Part shown: positions 31,093 through 37,999 of the stretch, in pieces
Layout: every line of letters begins with the position of its first letter
Position numbering within the stretch: position 1 is the first letter of the stretch
Source: Desertimonas sp963733085
GTDB lineage: Bacteria; Actinomycetota; Acidimicrobiia; Acidimicrobiales; Ilumatobacteraceae
Assembly: GCA_963733085.1 (NCBI GenBank)
Contig: CAVTBY010000003.1
Coordinates: 1-64,000, forward strand
Length of the DNA: 64,000 nucleotides
Reading direction: 5' to 3'
Notes under the pieces: model-generated
The model's database searches: none
Told to the model about the DNA's origin: nothing
Seen by the model: the letters and a program-made list of their open reading frames with translations, nothing else
Position numbers and translations under genes: made by a program

Positions 31093-31833
31093 TCAGCGAC
31101 CGCGACGTGCGCTCGCGGACCATCAGGTCCCACCACAGCGCGAGCAGCTGACGGGCCGAGCGGGCGATCGCCGGCAGGCGGAAGAACTGCGAGCGGCCGT
31201 GCGGCCGGGGGAAGTGGCTGACACCGACCTCGTCGAAGTGGGCCCCGGCGTCCTCGAACTTGCGCATCATCTCGACGCAGATCACGCCCGACGTCGACAT
31301 CAGCTCGACGCGGTCGAGCAGCGACCGCGCGGATCAGGCGGAAGTCGCAGTCGGTGTCGCGCACGTGCGAGCCGGAACAGCACGCGCACGGTGTGGTGGT
31401 ACGTCCGGCCGATCGCCTTGCGGTACCACGGGTCGCCGCGGCCGAGCTTGTACCCCTGCACGATGTCGGTGTCCGGCGCGACGGCGTCGATGCAGCGACC
31501 CGAGCTCGCCGGCGTCGTACTGGGCGTCGCCGTCGGTGTAGAAGACCCACTCGCGCGTGGCGGCGGCGAAGCCCGACAGCGAGGGCGCCGCCGTAGCCGC
31601 GGTTGCGCTCGTGGACGACGAGGCGCAGCTCGGGGATCTCCGACCGTGAGCGCCTGCAGCACGTCGACCGACCCGTCCGTCGACCCGTCGTCGATGACGA
31701 TGATCTCGAAGTCGTCGACGGCCTCGGCCAGCACCCGGCGCACCGATCGCACCATCGTGCCGATCGCCAGTGCGTCGTTGTAACAGGGGAAGAACGCCGA
31801 GACGGTCCGCACCTCGGGGTTGCGGGCGCTCAC
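31093..31833 (-). CDS. Glycosyltransferase family 2 (frameshifted)
   Basis: GT-A fold polyprenol-phosphate-type glycosyltransferase. Visible: VRTVSAFFPCYNDALAIGTM, IIVIDDGSTDGSVDVLQALT (DDGS) and the later YTDGDAQYD (DxD). Tail GRSQFFRLPAIARSARQLLA. GTG 31833 gives the standard N-terminus; ATG 31943, overlapping the upstream aminotransferase stop (ATGA), would add 37 residues encoded by a palindromic stretch. The stop TGA 31093-31095 abuts the palindrome. Breaks near 31640, 31590, 31505, 31370 and 31325. Product family usually makes dolichyl- or polyprenyl-phosphate sugars; substrate unknown. Confidence 0.83.
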
Positions 31834-31893
31834 TGGTGCACCATCGAGTCGTGCGACGCTCGACGTTCCAAGCCGTCCGGGCACCAGTGAGCG
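31827..31893. repeat. Palindrome at the glycosyltransferase start
   Basis: CGCTCACTGGTGC (31827-31839) and GCACCAGTGAGCG (31881-31893) are perfect 13-bp inverted repeats with a 41-bp spacer. They overlap the GTG start used for the glycosyltransferase and lie within the operon, so transcripts would fold over that start. Confidence 0.8.
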
Positions 31894-31939
31894 TTCGCCG
31901 CTCGCGGCGAACAAGACCGTGTCGATGATCCGCTCGCTC

Positions 31940-32245
31940 ATGGCTCGAGCTCCGCGAGGGCGCCGGCGACCGTGTCGACCTCGTCGTCGGTCAGCTCGGG
32001 GAAGCACGGCAGCGTGAGGCACTCGGCGGCCCACCGTTCGGCCTCGGGGCACGACCACGTGGCGAACCGTCGGTACGCCGGCTGCTGCGGTCATCGCCAG
32101 CGGGTAGTGCACCGCGGTGGCCACCCCGCGCGCGGCGAGCGCCGCCCGCACCTCGTCGCGCGCGGCCGTCCGCGCCACGCACAGGTGGACGACGTGGCGG
32201 GTGGTCGGCCTGCCAGCACCAGCCGGGCGCGCAGCCCCCGACGGC
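31940..32245 (-). pseudogene. DegT/DnrJ/EryC1 aminotransferase, C-terminal fragment
   Basis: Only the last ~100 residues of a PLP-dependent sugar aminotransferase are present: RHVVHLCVARTAARDEVRAA, then GVATAVHYPLAM, LTLPCFPELTDDEVDTVAGA and a stop overlapping a downstream ATG (ATGA). The DegT C-terminal pattern VHYPxP and CLxLPxxPxL is clear. The upstream ~270 residues, including the PLP lysine domain, are missing: beyond ~32,245 the sequence belongs to an unrelated gene on the other strand. Either a rearrangement or an assembly join truncated it. Its pairing with a GT2 suggests glycan or nucleotide-sugar synthesis. Confidence 0.72.
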
Positions 32246-32404
32246 ACCTGCCGCCCGCCGCTCGTCAAGATCGGGGAATGGGCGATGATCCACGTCTGGA
32301 TCGTCCCCCAAGAATGCGGGCCGTTCGCCTCCCTCGAAGGCGTCGGCGCCGGATCCATCCTCGAAGGCGAAGAGCGCTGGTGCGACCACGCCCACGGCTC
32401 GTAG
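32246..32404 (+). pseudogene. 3' fragment of an unidentified + strand gene
   Basis: A protein-like C-terminus in one frame, PLVKIGEWAMIHVWIVPQEC, then GPFASLEGVGAG and a stop after CDHAHGS. No start or upstream coding exists because the sequence changes to the DegT fragment before ~32,255. The codon use and absence of frameshifts match the region to its right. I do not recognise the family. It is followed 22 bp later by the end of the HNH gene, convergently. Confidence 0.55.
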
Positions 32405-32426
32405 CCGAATGACGCCGTGGTCGTCG

Positions 32427-33788
32427 TCAGTGGGGTGGTGCTCGGCGGTTGGTGTTGGCGATGAGGGTGTCGATGCGGTTGCGGGCGGCGATGAAGGTTG
32501 GGTCGTCGCGGTCGATGGTGATGTCGGCGGCGGTGAGGTTGCGGCGACGAGGGTCGCGGTTGCGGCCGGATTCCATGAGTCGGGCGTTGCATTGGCAGGT
32601 GATGCCGCCGCGGGTCTTGGGGATGATGTGGTCGACGTCGCAGTTGTTGATCGGGTCGCCGTCGGAGGCGGGGTGTTGGCAGCGGCGGTCGCGGACTTCG
32701 ATCGCTCGGCGGAGTAGCCCGGTGAAGGTGCGGGTGGTGGAGCCGGCGATGGCGTGGAATGGTCCGTCGAACAGCATCGTGTTGATGTCGAGGTCAGCAA
32801 GGTAGGGGACGAGTTCGCCCGGTGCGATCACGGTGCCGTCGGACAGTTCGCACAGCCAGCGAAACGTGGCGTCACCCAACACGACGGTGACCAATGGGCG
32901 GGGACGAGCACGCTGGCAACGGCACGGTGTGGCCGGGGTGTCTTCGGTGTCGTCCTTGTCGGTCTCGTTGCTGTCGGTCTCGTCAGTCTCGGTGTGCTCG
33001 GTGTTCGACTCGTCGGCGTGTTCGGTGCTGGGGCGAGCAGTGTTACCGGTGTTTGTGGTGGCGCGGATGGCCATTTCGACGAGGGCGTCCAGGCGGCGTT
33101 GCTGGCGGGTGCGGGGCAGTTCGCCGGTCGCGGCGATGACGGCTTGGTCGTGGAGCCGGAGTTCGTCGTCGATGCGGTTCCAGGCGGCCATGAAGGTGGC
33201 GCCGCCGACGGCGTCGAAGATTGCGTCGAGGTGGATCTCGCCGTCGATGCCGCGAGAGTCGCGGGCTTGGCGGTTGAGCCAGCGTGGCGGCTTGCCGTCG
33301 TCGCCCAATTCGGCGTCGACACGCAACTTCCAGTAGTCGATCGCCACCTCGGCGTCCCAGAAGTCAAGATGTTCGCAGAACCCGACGAGCATCGACTCGT
33401 CGGCGACGAACCGCTCCCGCCGCTTCGCCGTGTTGGCGGCGCCCAGCAGTTCGACGTGGTCGATGTTGATCCGACCGACGGTGAGCGCCTCTGCGGTGGC
33501 GGGCATCTGCGCGAGTGCTTGGCCGCGGCGGATCACCCGGTACGCCGAAGCCTTGCGGGTCCGTGTTTCGCGGGCGAGACGGGCGCCGGGGTGACGGCTG
33601 CCGTCTTCGGCCCAGATCCCCCGCTTCGACCATTCGTCGGCAAGTTTCGCTTGGATCGCTTGCAGGGTCGACAGCTCCTCGGTCAGCGACAACAGGGCGC
33701 GGTGGACCTCGCCGTCCGACAGCGACGCCTCGTCGACGCCGACGAGGCCGGTCGTCGCCTCGCTGAGTTCACCGACCACCGTGTCCAT
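32427..33788 (-). CDS. DUF222/HNH (13E12-repeat) family protein
   Basis: A 453-residue protein of the multi-copy actinobacterial 13E12/DUF222 family. The N-terminal DUF222 domain (LQAIQAKLADEWSKRGIW; VGRINIDHVELLGAANTAKR) is followed by an acidic, Thr/Glu-rich linker and a C-terminal HNH region: RDRRCQHPASDGDPINNCDV and DHIIPKTRGGITCQCNARLM. The usual final Cys/His of the HNH (C-x-x-H-H type) is not seen after NARL, so nuclease activity is doubtful. ATG 33788 is chosen because the promoter predicts a leaderless start there; ATG 33797 is possible. A LexA-type SOS box overlaps the promoter. Intact, unlike the genes to its left. Confidence 0.88.
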   Translation of the reverse strand: MDTVVGELSEATTGLVGVDEASLSDGEVHRALLSLTEELSTLQAIQAKLADEWSKRGIWAEDGSRHPGARLARETRTRKASAYRVIRRGQALAQMPATAEALTVGRINIDHVELLGAANTAKRRERFVADESMLVGFCEHLDFWDAEVAIDYWKLRVDAELGDDGKPPRWLNRQARDSRGIDGEIHLDAIFDAVGGATFMAAWNRIDDELRLHDQAVIAATGELPRTRQQRRLDALVEMAIRATTNTGNTARPSTEHADESNTEHTETDETDSNETDKDDTEDTPATPCRCQRARPRPLVTVVLGDATFRWLCELSDGTVIAPGELVPYLADLDINTMLFDGPFHAIAGSTTRTFTGLLRRAIEVRDRRCQHPASDGDPINNCDVDHIIPKTRGGITCQCNARLMESGRNRDPRRRNLTAADITIDRDDPTFIAARNRIDTLIANTNRRAPPH

Positions 33789-33795
33789 ACCGCAC

Positions 33796-33825
33796 ATCGT
33801 ATCGAACGTACGTTCTGACTTGCAA
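33796..33825 (-). promoter_or_regulatory. Promoter with overlapping LexA SOS box
   Basis: On the minus strand TTGCAA (33820-33825) and TACGAT (33796-33801) are 18 bp apart. The spacer holds the perfect palindrome GAACGTACGTTC (33804-33815), in context TCGAACGTACGTTCTG on the + strand, matching the actinobacterial SOS-box pattern GAAC-N4-GTTC. Transcription would start near 33789, next to ATG 33788. Mycobacterial 13E12 genes are known LexA targets, which supports the reading. Confidence 0.75.
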
Positions 33826-34241
33826 CCCTTTTCGTGGAATTCTTTTCCCTGGAGACACCACTGAACACCCGCTGACGCCGCGCCGACCTGAATCTCGCCC
33901 CGCTCACTCGGGCGCCATCACTCCCCCCTCAGGACACACCGACGCAAGTCCTAAGACGCGCCCATGGCGCGCGTCGGGTCTGGCCCCGCGACAGTCACGG
34001 TGTTTGCTCTTGAAGGAGGTGTTGGCAGGGCTCATCCGACGGGTCCGGTGTCTGTGTCAGCAAGCACGCCCGTAACGGTCACTCACGCTGACACAGATCA
34101 CTGCCGGCGGTTTGTGTCAGCAAGACGGCCATCTACGGACACATTCGCTGACGCAAACGAGTTCGGCCCGTCTGGGGCCCGGCACGCTCGACTTCCAGAG
34201 CAACGCAGGCGCTGGCCAGCCTCAGAAGCTCCCGGCCAGAC
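33826..34241. other. Intergenic region with tandem related hairpins
   Basis: This 416-bp stretch has no gene I can support. A perfect Shine-Dalgarno core (GAAGGAGGT, 34012-34020) is followed only by 18 codons before a stop. Two hairpins of the same design lie in the middle (separate entry). GGCCAG/CTGGCC-like short repeats occur near 34,210-34,240 (CTCAGAAGCT appears twice). Confidence 0.6.
34051..34158. repeat. Two tandem hairpins with TGTGTCAGC arms
   Basis: First hairpin: TCTGTGTCAGC (34051-34061) with GCTGACACAGA (34087-34097), perfect 11 bp. Second: GTTTGTGTCAGC (34110-34121) with GCTGACGCAAAC (34147-34158), one mismatch. Both left arms are followed by AAG. The shared TGTGTCAGCAAG and similar spacing (25 bp loop each) show they are copies of one element. 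Confidence 0.85.
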
Positions 34242-35627
34242 TCAGAAGCTGTCGGTGGTAGGGGGCGACAGCTCATCGATGACGACGTCATCCGGGTACT
34301 CGGCCCATTCACCGCTCAGATCGTCGAGCGACGTCTCGACGAAGTCGATGAGCGTCTCGATGTCGCCCTGTTCGAGACCTTGCAGGGCGACGAGCAGCAC
34401 GTCGCTGACGGACCGCGAGGGGCTGACGTACCACTGGTCGTCGACCTGCACGGTCGTCACGCCGAGCTGGCCGACCTGACCGATCATCCGCTCGGCAATC
34501 CGCTGCACCTCGATCGGGACATCGGCATCGGCATCCTCGAACGCCTCGTAGATGTCGGCGGCGCAGCGGCGACCCGAGGCCGAAGCCTCGTCCATGCTGT
34601 CGCCGTCGCGGACCTCCCTCGCCGTGACCGAGAATTCGACGCATGTCTCGTCGACCTTGCTCGCCGAGGCCTCGAACTCACGCCCGTCGACGTTGACCGC
34701 GCTCACGGCGACGCGAAGCGGCAGCAGCTTGACGCCCCCGGTCACGTCGACCTGCTCGAACTCGAGGGCATCGACCGAGATCGTCCAGCCATCCAGCTGG
34801 CTCTCGACATCCGATTCTGCGAGCGCTTCGTCAGCGAGTTCGACGAGGATCGAACCGTAGTCGTGGAGGGCGGCCATCTCGTCCGGCGGCGTCAGTTCGA
34901 TCAGACGTTGCGCATCGAGAGCGAGGGCGGCATCGATCATTCCTCGAACCGCCTCCTCGGGCGTCGCCGCGCCGACTGCGGGAATCGGGGTGGCGGGCAG
35001 GGTGTAGCCCTCGCTCGCCGCCGCCAGCTCGGCGACGGTGTAATACGAACTGACATAGAACGCGCCGTCTTCCTCGACGACGGCGACGCGGAGCTGCTCG
35101 TCGCCGGCTTCCTCGGCGATGTCGATCGTGGCCGTCTCCGTGGGACCAATCTCATCGAGGTCGAAACGGTCGAACAGCACCTCGCCGAGCGGCAGATCGG
35201 CGACGTTGGCGCCCAACGTGATCTCGCCTCCAGTGATCTGCACCAACCACACGCGCTCGTTGGCCTGCTCGACGTCGTACGTCATGCCGTCGTACGCGAA
35301 CTCGAAGCCGGGCACCCCGGAGAGGTCGAAGTCGTCGCTGAGCACGCCGAGCCGGGAAAGCTCGTCGACGTAGTCGACGGTGGCGTCCTTCATCACCTCA
35401 CGCTCGCCGGGGGCGAGGTTGTCGAGGACGCCGAGGATGTCGTTGTCGCTCAGCGAGTCGAGCATCGCCTCGACAGCGCCTTCGGGCGACTTGGCTCCAC
35501 CTGAGGCTGCGCTCAAGGCGTCGAGCTGCCCGGCGGTGAGCACGCCTCCCCCGACGACGAACAACGCCGCGGCGGCGATCGAGGCCCGGCCACGTCGCCG
35601 GGTTTGCTGGAAACTGGACTGGGTCAT
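34242..35627 (-). CDS. Exported hypothetical protein, 461 residues
   Basis: A predicted secreted or membrane-anchored protein. It begins with a basic stretch (QTRRRGR) and one hydrophobic segment (ASIAAAALFVVGGGVLTAG), then a large acidic, alanine-rich outer region. Two internally similar halves each open with a motif like SPEGAVEAMLDSLSDNDILG and TPEEAVRGMIDAALALDAQR, each followed by a beta-rich part; this recalls NTF2-like 'lumazine-binding/DUF4878' folds seen in actinobacterial envelope proteins. No catalytic motif is visible. ATG 35627 overlaps the stop of the upstream membrane gene (TGATG) with AAAGGA before it. Function unknown; the pair probably works together in the envelope. Confidence 0.8.
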   Translation of the reverse strand: MTQSSFQQTRRRGRASIAAAALFVVGGGVLTAGQLDALSAASGGAKSPEGAVEAMLDSLSDNDILGVLDNLAPGEREVMKDATVDYVDELSRLGVLSDDFDLSGVPGFEFAYDGMTYDVEQANERVWLVQITGGEITLGANVADLPLGEVLFDRFDLDEIGPTETATIDIAEEAGDEQLRVAVVEEDGAFYVSSYYTVAELAAASEGYTLPATPIPAVGAATPEEAVRGMIDAALALDAQRLIELTPPDEMAALHDYGSILVELADEALAESDVESQLDGWTISVDALEFEQVDVTGGVKLLPLRVAVSAVNVDGREFEASASKVDETCVEFSVTAREVRDGDSMDEASASGRRCAADIYEAFEDADADVPIEVQRIAERMIGQVGQLGVTTVQVDDQWYVSPSRSVSDVLLVALQGLEQGDIETLIDFVETSLDDLSGEWAEYPDDVVIDELSPPTTDSF

Positions 35628-36106
35628 CAACTGGTCCTTTCGTTGATCAGTGCTGTGGTGGTCACCGCGATTGCACCGGTGACGGCGGCGAGACCGCCGG
35701 CGACACCGATTCGGCTGCCCCACTCGGCGGTGAGCGGCGCGTCCTGCAGCGCCCAGCCGACGATCAGGGAGAATCCGCCGACAACGGCGGCGGCAGCGGC
35801 AGCCGCTTTCGGGATGCCGCCGACGAACAGGGCGAGGGAGATCGCGGCGAGGACCGGCACGCACACCCAGATGCGGGGGGCCCAACGCAGCGGCCCGTCT
35901 CCGAACAGGTCGAGCCGGTCGGCGACCTCGAACAACTCGTAGGAGGTGCGGGTGCGTTGACCGGAACGCAACCACGGGCCGAACGAAGCGAGAACCACGG
36001 TCACCAGGCCGGCGATCGTGACGGCGCGCGCCAACACGAACGTGTGGATCCACGTCTCGGTGGCAGCTCGGTCCGCCGTTGGGTGCAGGTCAATCATCGC
36101 AGTCAT
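35627..36106 (-). CDS. Integral membrane hypothetical protein
   Basis: ~159 residues with four membrane segments: AVTIAGLVTVVLASFGPWL, IWVCVPVLAAISLALFVGG, AAAAAAAVVGGFSLIVGWAL and GVAGGLAAVTGAIAVTTTAL. The first is followed by a short outer loop (RSGQRTRTSYELFEVADRLD). ATG 36106 or 36097 are both plausible starts. Its stop overlaps the next gene's ATG, so the two are translationally coupled. I do not recognise a family. Confidence 0.75.
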   Translation of the reverse strand: MTAMIDLHPTADRAATETWIHTFVLARAVTIAGLVTVVLASFGPWLRSGQRTRTSYELFEVADRLDLFGDGPLRWAPRIWVCVPVLAAISLALFVGGIPKAAAAAAAVVGGFSLIVGWALQDAPLTAEWGSRIGVAGGLAAVTGAIAVTTTALINERTS

Positions 36107-36208
36107 CGCGTTCACCGGTCCCGCGATCGCCAAGGGAGGCTAGGCGTGGAACCGGTTGTTGAGACGGGATCGGTCGCCAAAAGGTTCCCGGTGGCTACGG
36201 TGGCACGC

Positions 36209-36724
36209 ATGTCGAGGAGGCGAGATCGTCGTGCAAGTCGCGGACTAGTTGGATCGACGCGCCTGTGGGTGCGCCGGGCCCGGCGCCTGGCGTTCCTGGC
36301 CAGCATCGGGATGGGTGCCTACCGCTGGTGGCAGCAGAAAGGCCCGCGCCGGCCAGGTGGTGGTGGTGGTGGCGGCGGCGCCGGTCGTCCGAGTCCGGTT
36401 GGCGGACCGAAGTCGCCGTCGGCTATGCGCGCTGCGGCGACGCCTGAGCCGGATCGAGAGCTAGTCGGGACGGCCACGGCGCCGCGGCAGAGTCTCGCCC
36501 CGCTCGCCGACGACACCGTTGCCTCATCGACCGGCGCGTCGAACACCTGGGTGGAGCCGCTCGAGGACGGCGGATGCCCAACCAGCCATCCGATCAAGGC
36601 CAACGACCACTCCGGGATCTTTCACGTCCCCGGCGGGCGCTTCTACGACCGCACCGTCGCCGTGCGGTGCTACGCCGACGCCGAGTCCGCCACCGCGGAC
36701 GGCTACCGCGCTGCCAAGGCATGA
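36209..36724 (+). CDS. Sunset-domain membrane protein
   Basis: 171 residues: a basic N-terminus (MSRRRDRRASRG), one membrane segment (RLAFLASIGMGAYRWWQQ), a poly-Gly/Pro linker, then a C-terminal domain with CPTSHPIKANDHSGIFHVPG and RFYDRTVAVRCYADAESATA. This Cys-containing HPxKxN...HxPGGxxYDRT pattern matches the small 'sunset domain' found in actinobacterial and phage proteins; its role is not established. Its stop overlaps the next gene's start region (ATGAGCGATG), so it may be co-transcribed with pyrF. Start ATG 36209. Confidence 0.78.
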   Translation: MSRRRDRRASRGLVGSTRLWVRRARRLAFLASIGMGAYRWWQQKGPRRPGGGGGGGGAGRPSPVGGPKSPSAMRAAATPEPDRELVGTATAPRQSLAPLADDTVASSTGASNTWVEPLEDGGCPTSHPIKANDHSGIFHVPGGRFYDRTVAVRCYADAESATADGYRAAKA

Positions 36725-36727
36725 GCG

Positions 36728-37553
36728 ATGACGTTCGGTGAGAAGCTGGGCGCCGCCTGGGCGTCGTCGGGGTCGATGCTGTGCATCGGTCTCGATCCTG
36801 ACCCGGCGCGGTTGCCGGCACCCCTCGACGGAGCACCCGACGCCGTGGAGCGGTTCTGCTGCGCGATCGTCGACTCGACCGCCGATCTGGTGTGTGCCTA
36901 CAAGCCACAGATCGCTCACTTCTCGGCGCAACGGGCCGAGGCCGCTCTGGAGGCGGTCTGCGCCCACATCAAGAGCCGTCACCCTCACGTTCCGATCCTC
37001 CTCGACGCCAAGCGCGGCGACATCGGTTCGACCGCCGAGTTCTACGCCCGCGAACTGTTCGGGCGCTACGGCGCTGACGCCGCCACGTACAACCCGTATC
37101 TCGGCACCGACGCCGCCGAGCCACTGCTCGCCCGCGGCGCGGTGTTCGCGATTTGTCGAACGAGCAACGCCAGGCTCAGGTGAGCTCCAGGATCTCGACG
37201 TCGGCGGTCGGCCGTTGTACGAGCGCGTCGCCGAGATGGTCGCCACCCGCTGGACCCAGCTCGGCGAGTGCGGGCTGGTCGTCGGAGCGACGTACCCGCA
37301 CCAACTCGCCTCCGTGCGGGAGGTCGCCGGAGACCTGCCGATCCTCGTCCCCGCCGTCGGCGAACAGGGTGGCGACGTCGCCGCGTCGGTGATGGCCGGC
37401 ACGACGGCGGCCGGCACTGGGCTGTTGCTCAGCTCCTCGCGAGACATCCTGTACGCGTCGTCCGGTGAGGACTTCGCCGAAGCGGCGCGGGCGCGGGCGT
37501 TGGAGACGGTGGCGGCGATCGCGGCTCCTGAAGCGACTACACGCCGGCGGTGA
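36728..37553 (+). CDS. pyrF: Orotidine 5'-phosphate decarboxylase (one frameshift)
   Basis: Last step of UMP synthesis, group 2 (PyrF-type of actinobacteria). Visible: GSMLCIGLDPDPARLPAPLD, then DLVCAYKPQIAHFSAQ and the catalytic DAKRGDIGSTAEFYA (Asp-Lys-x-x-Asp). The C-terminal half has LVVGATYPHQLASVREVAGD and ILVPAVGEQGGDV with TGLLLSSSRDILYAS. A single extra G near 37,169 breaks the frame between SNP and GSGELQDLDVG; bridging it gives ~275 residues. This is one of only two breaks seen between 32.4 and 58.2 kb. Converges with and overlaps the ACT gene by 17 bp. Confidence 0.93.
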
Positions 37554-37923
37554 CCCCCAGCGCGGCCTCGAGGGCGGCGGTGTCCTTGGAGCTGAATACG
37601 ACACGGTTGTTGGTCGCGACATAGACGAAGTCGATATCAACGCCGGCTCTGGCGACCCGTCGGGCGAGGTCGGCGAGAACCCCGGGCTCGTCTTCGACGT
37701 CGACGACGACGACATCATGCTCACGGGTGACGGCGAGATTGGACAGCGCCAGAGCGTGCTTCGTGGCCTCCGGGTGGGGCACGAGGATGTGCATCTGGGC
37801 ACGTTCCCCGTTGCCGAGGCAGGTCGCCGCGGCGAGATTCACCCCGGCGTCACTGACGGCTGCGGCCACCCGGGCCAAAGCGCCCGGCTCGTTGTCCACC
37901 TCGATCACCAAGTCCTTGTGCAT
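37537..37923 (-). CDS. Tandem ACT-domain protein
   Basis: 128 residues made of two ACT regulatory domains: HKDLVIEVDNEPGALARVAA and HDVVVVDVEDEPGVLADLAR. ACT domains bind amino acids and regulate metabolic enzymes; stand-alone proteins of this kind are common near serA or amino-acid genes. ATG 37923 has AGGAAGGG 5 nt upstream. serA follows on the same strand upstream of it (gap 76 bp), so a role tied to serine or branched-chain amino acid sensing is possible. Ligand unknown. Confidence 0.85.
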   Translation of the reverse strand: MHKDLVIEVDNEPGALARVAAAVSDAGVNLAAATCLGNGERAQMHILVPHPEATKHALALSNLAVTREHDVVVVDVEDEPGVLADLARRVARAGVDIDFVYVATNNRVVFSSKDTAALEAALGVTAGV

Positions 37924-37999
37924 ACGGCACCCTTCCTCAGGAACGGGCGGGATTTGCCCGCACACCCAACCTACTGCCCAAGGACGGGCCCGAGTTCCG

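Noticed and set aside
32117..32404. Complete small + strand gene of 95 codons
   Set aside because: Only the last ~50 codons look like protein; the upstream part is antisense to the DegT fragment, so it is a truncated 3' end.
34011..34080. Perfect Shine-Dalgarno core as evidence for a small gene
   Set aside because: The following frames stop within about 18 codons or lack a start at proper spacing, and they run into the palindrome arms.
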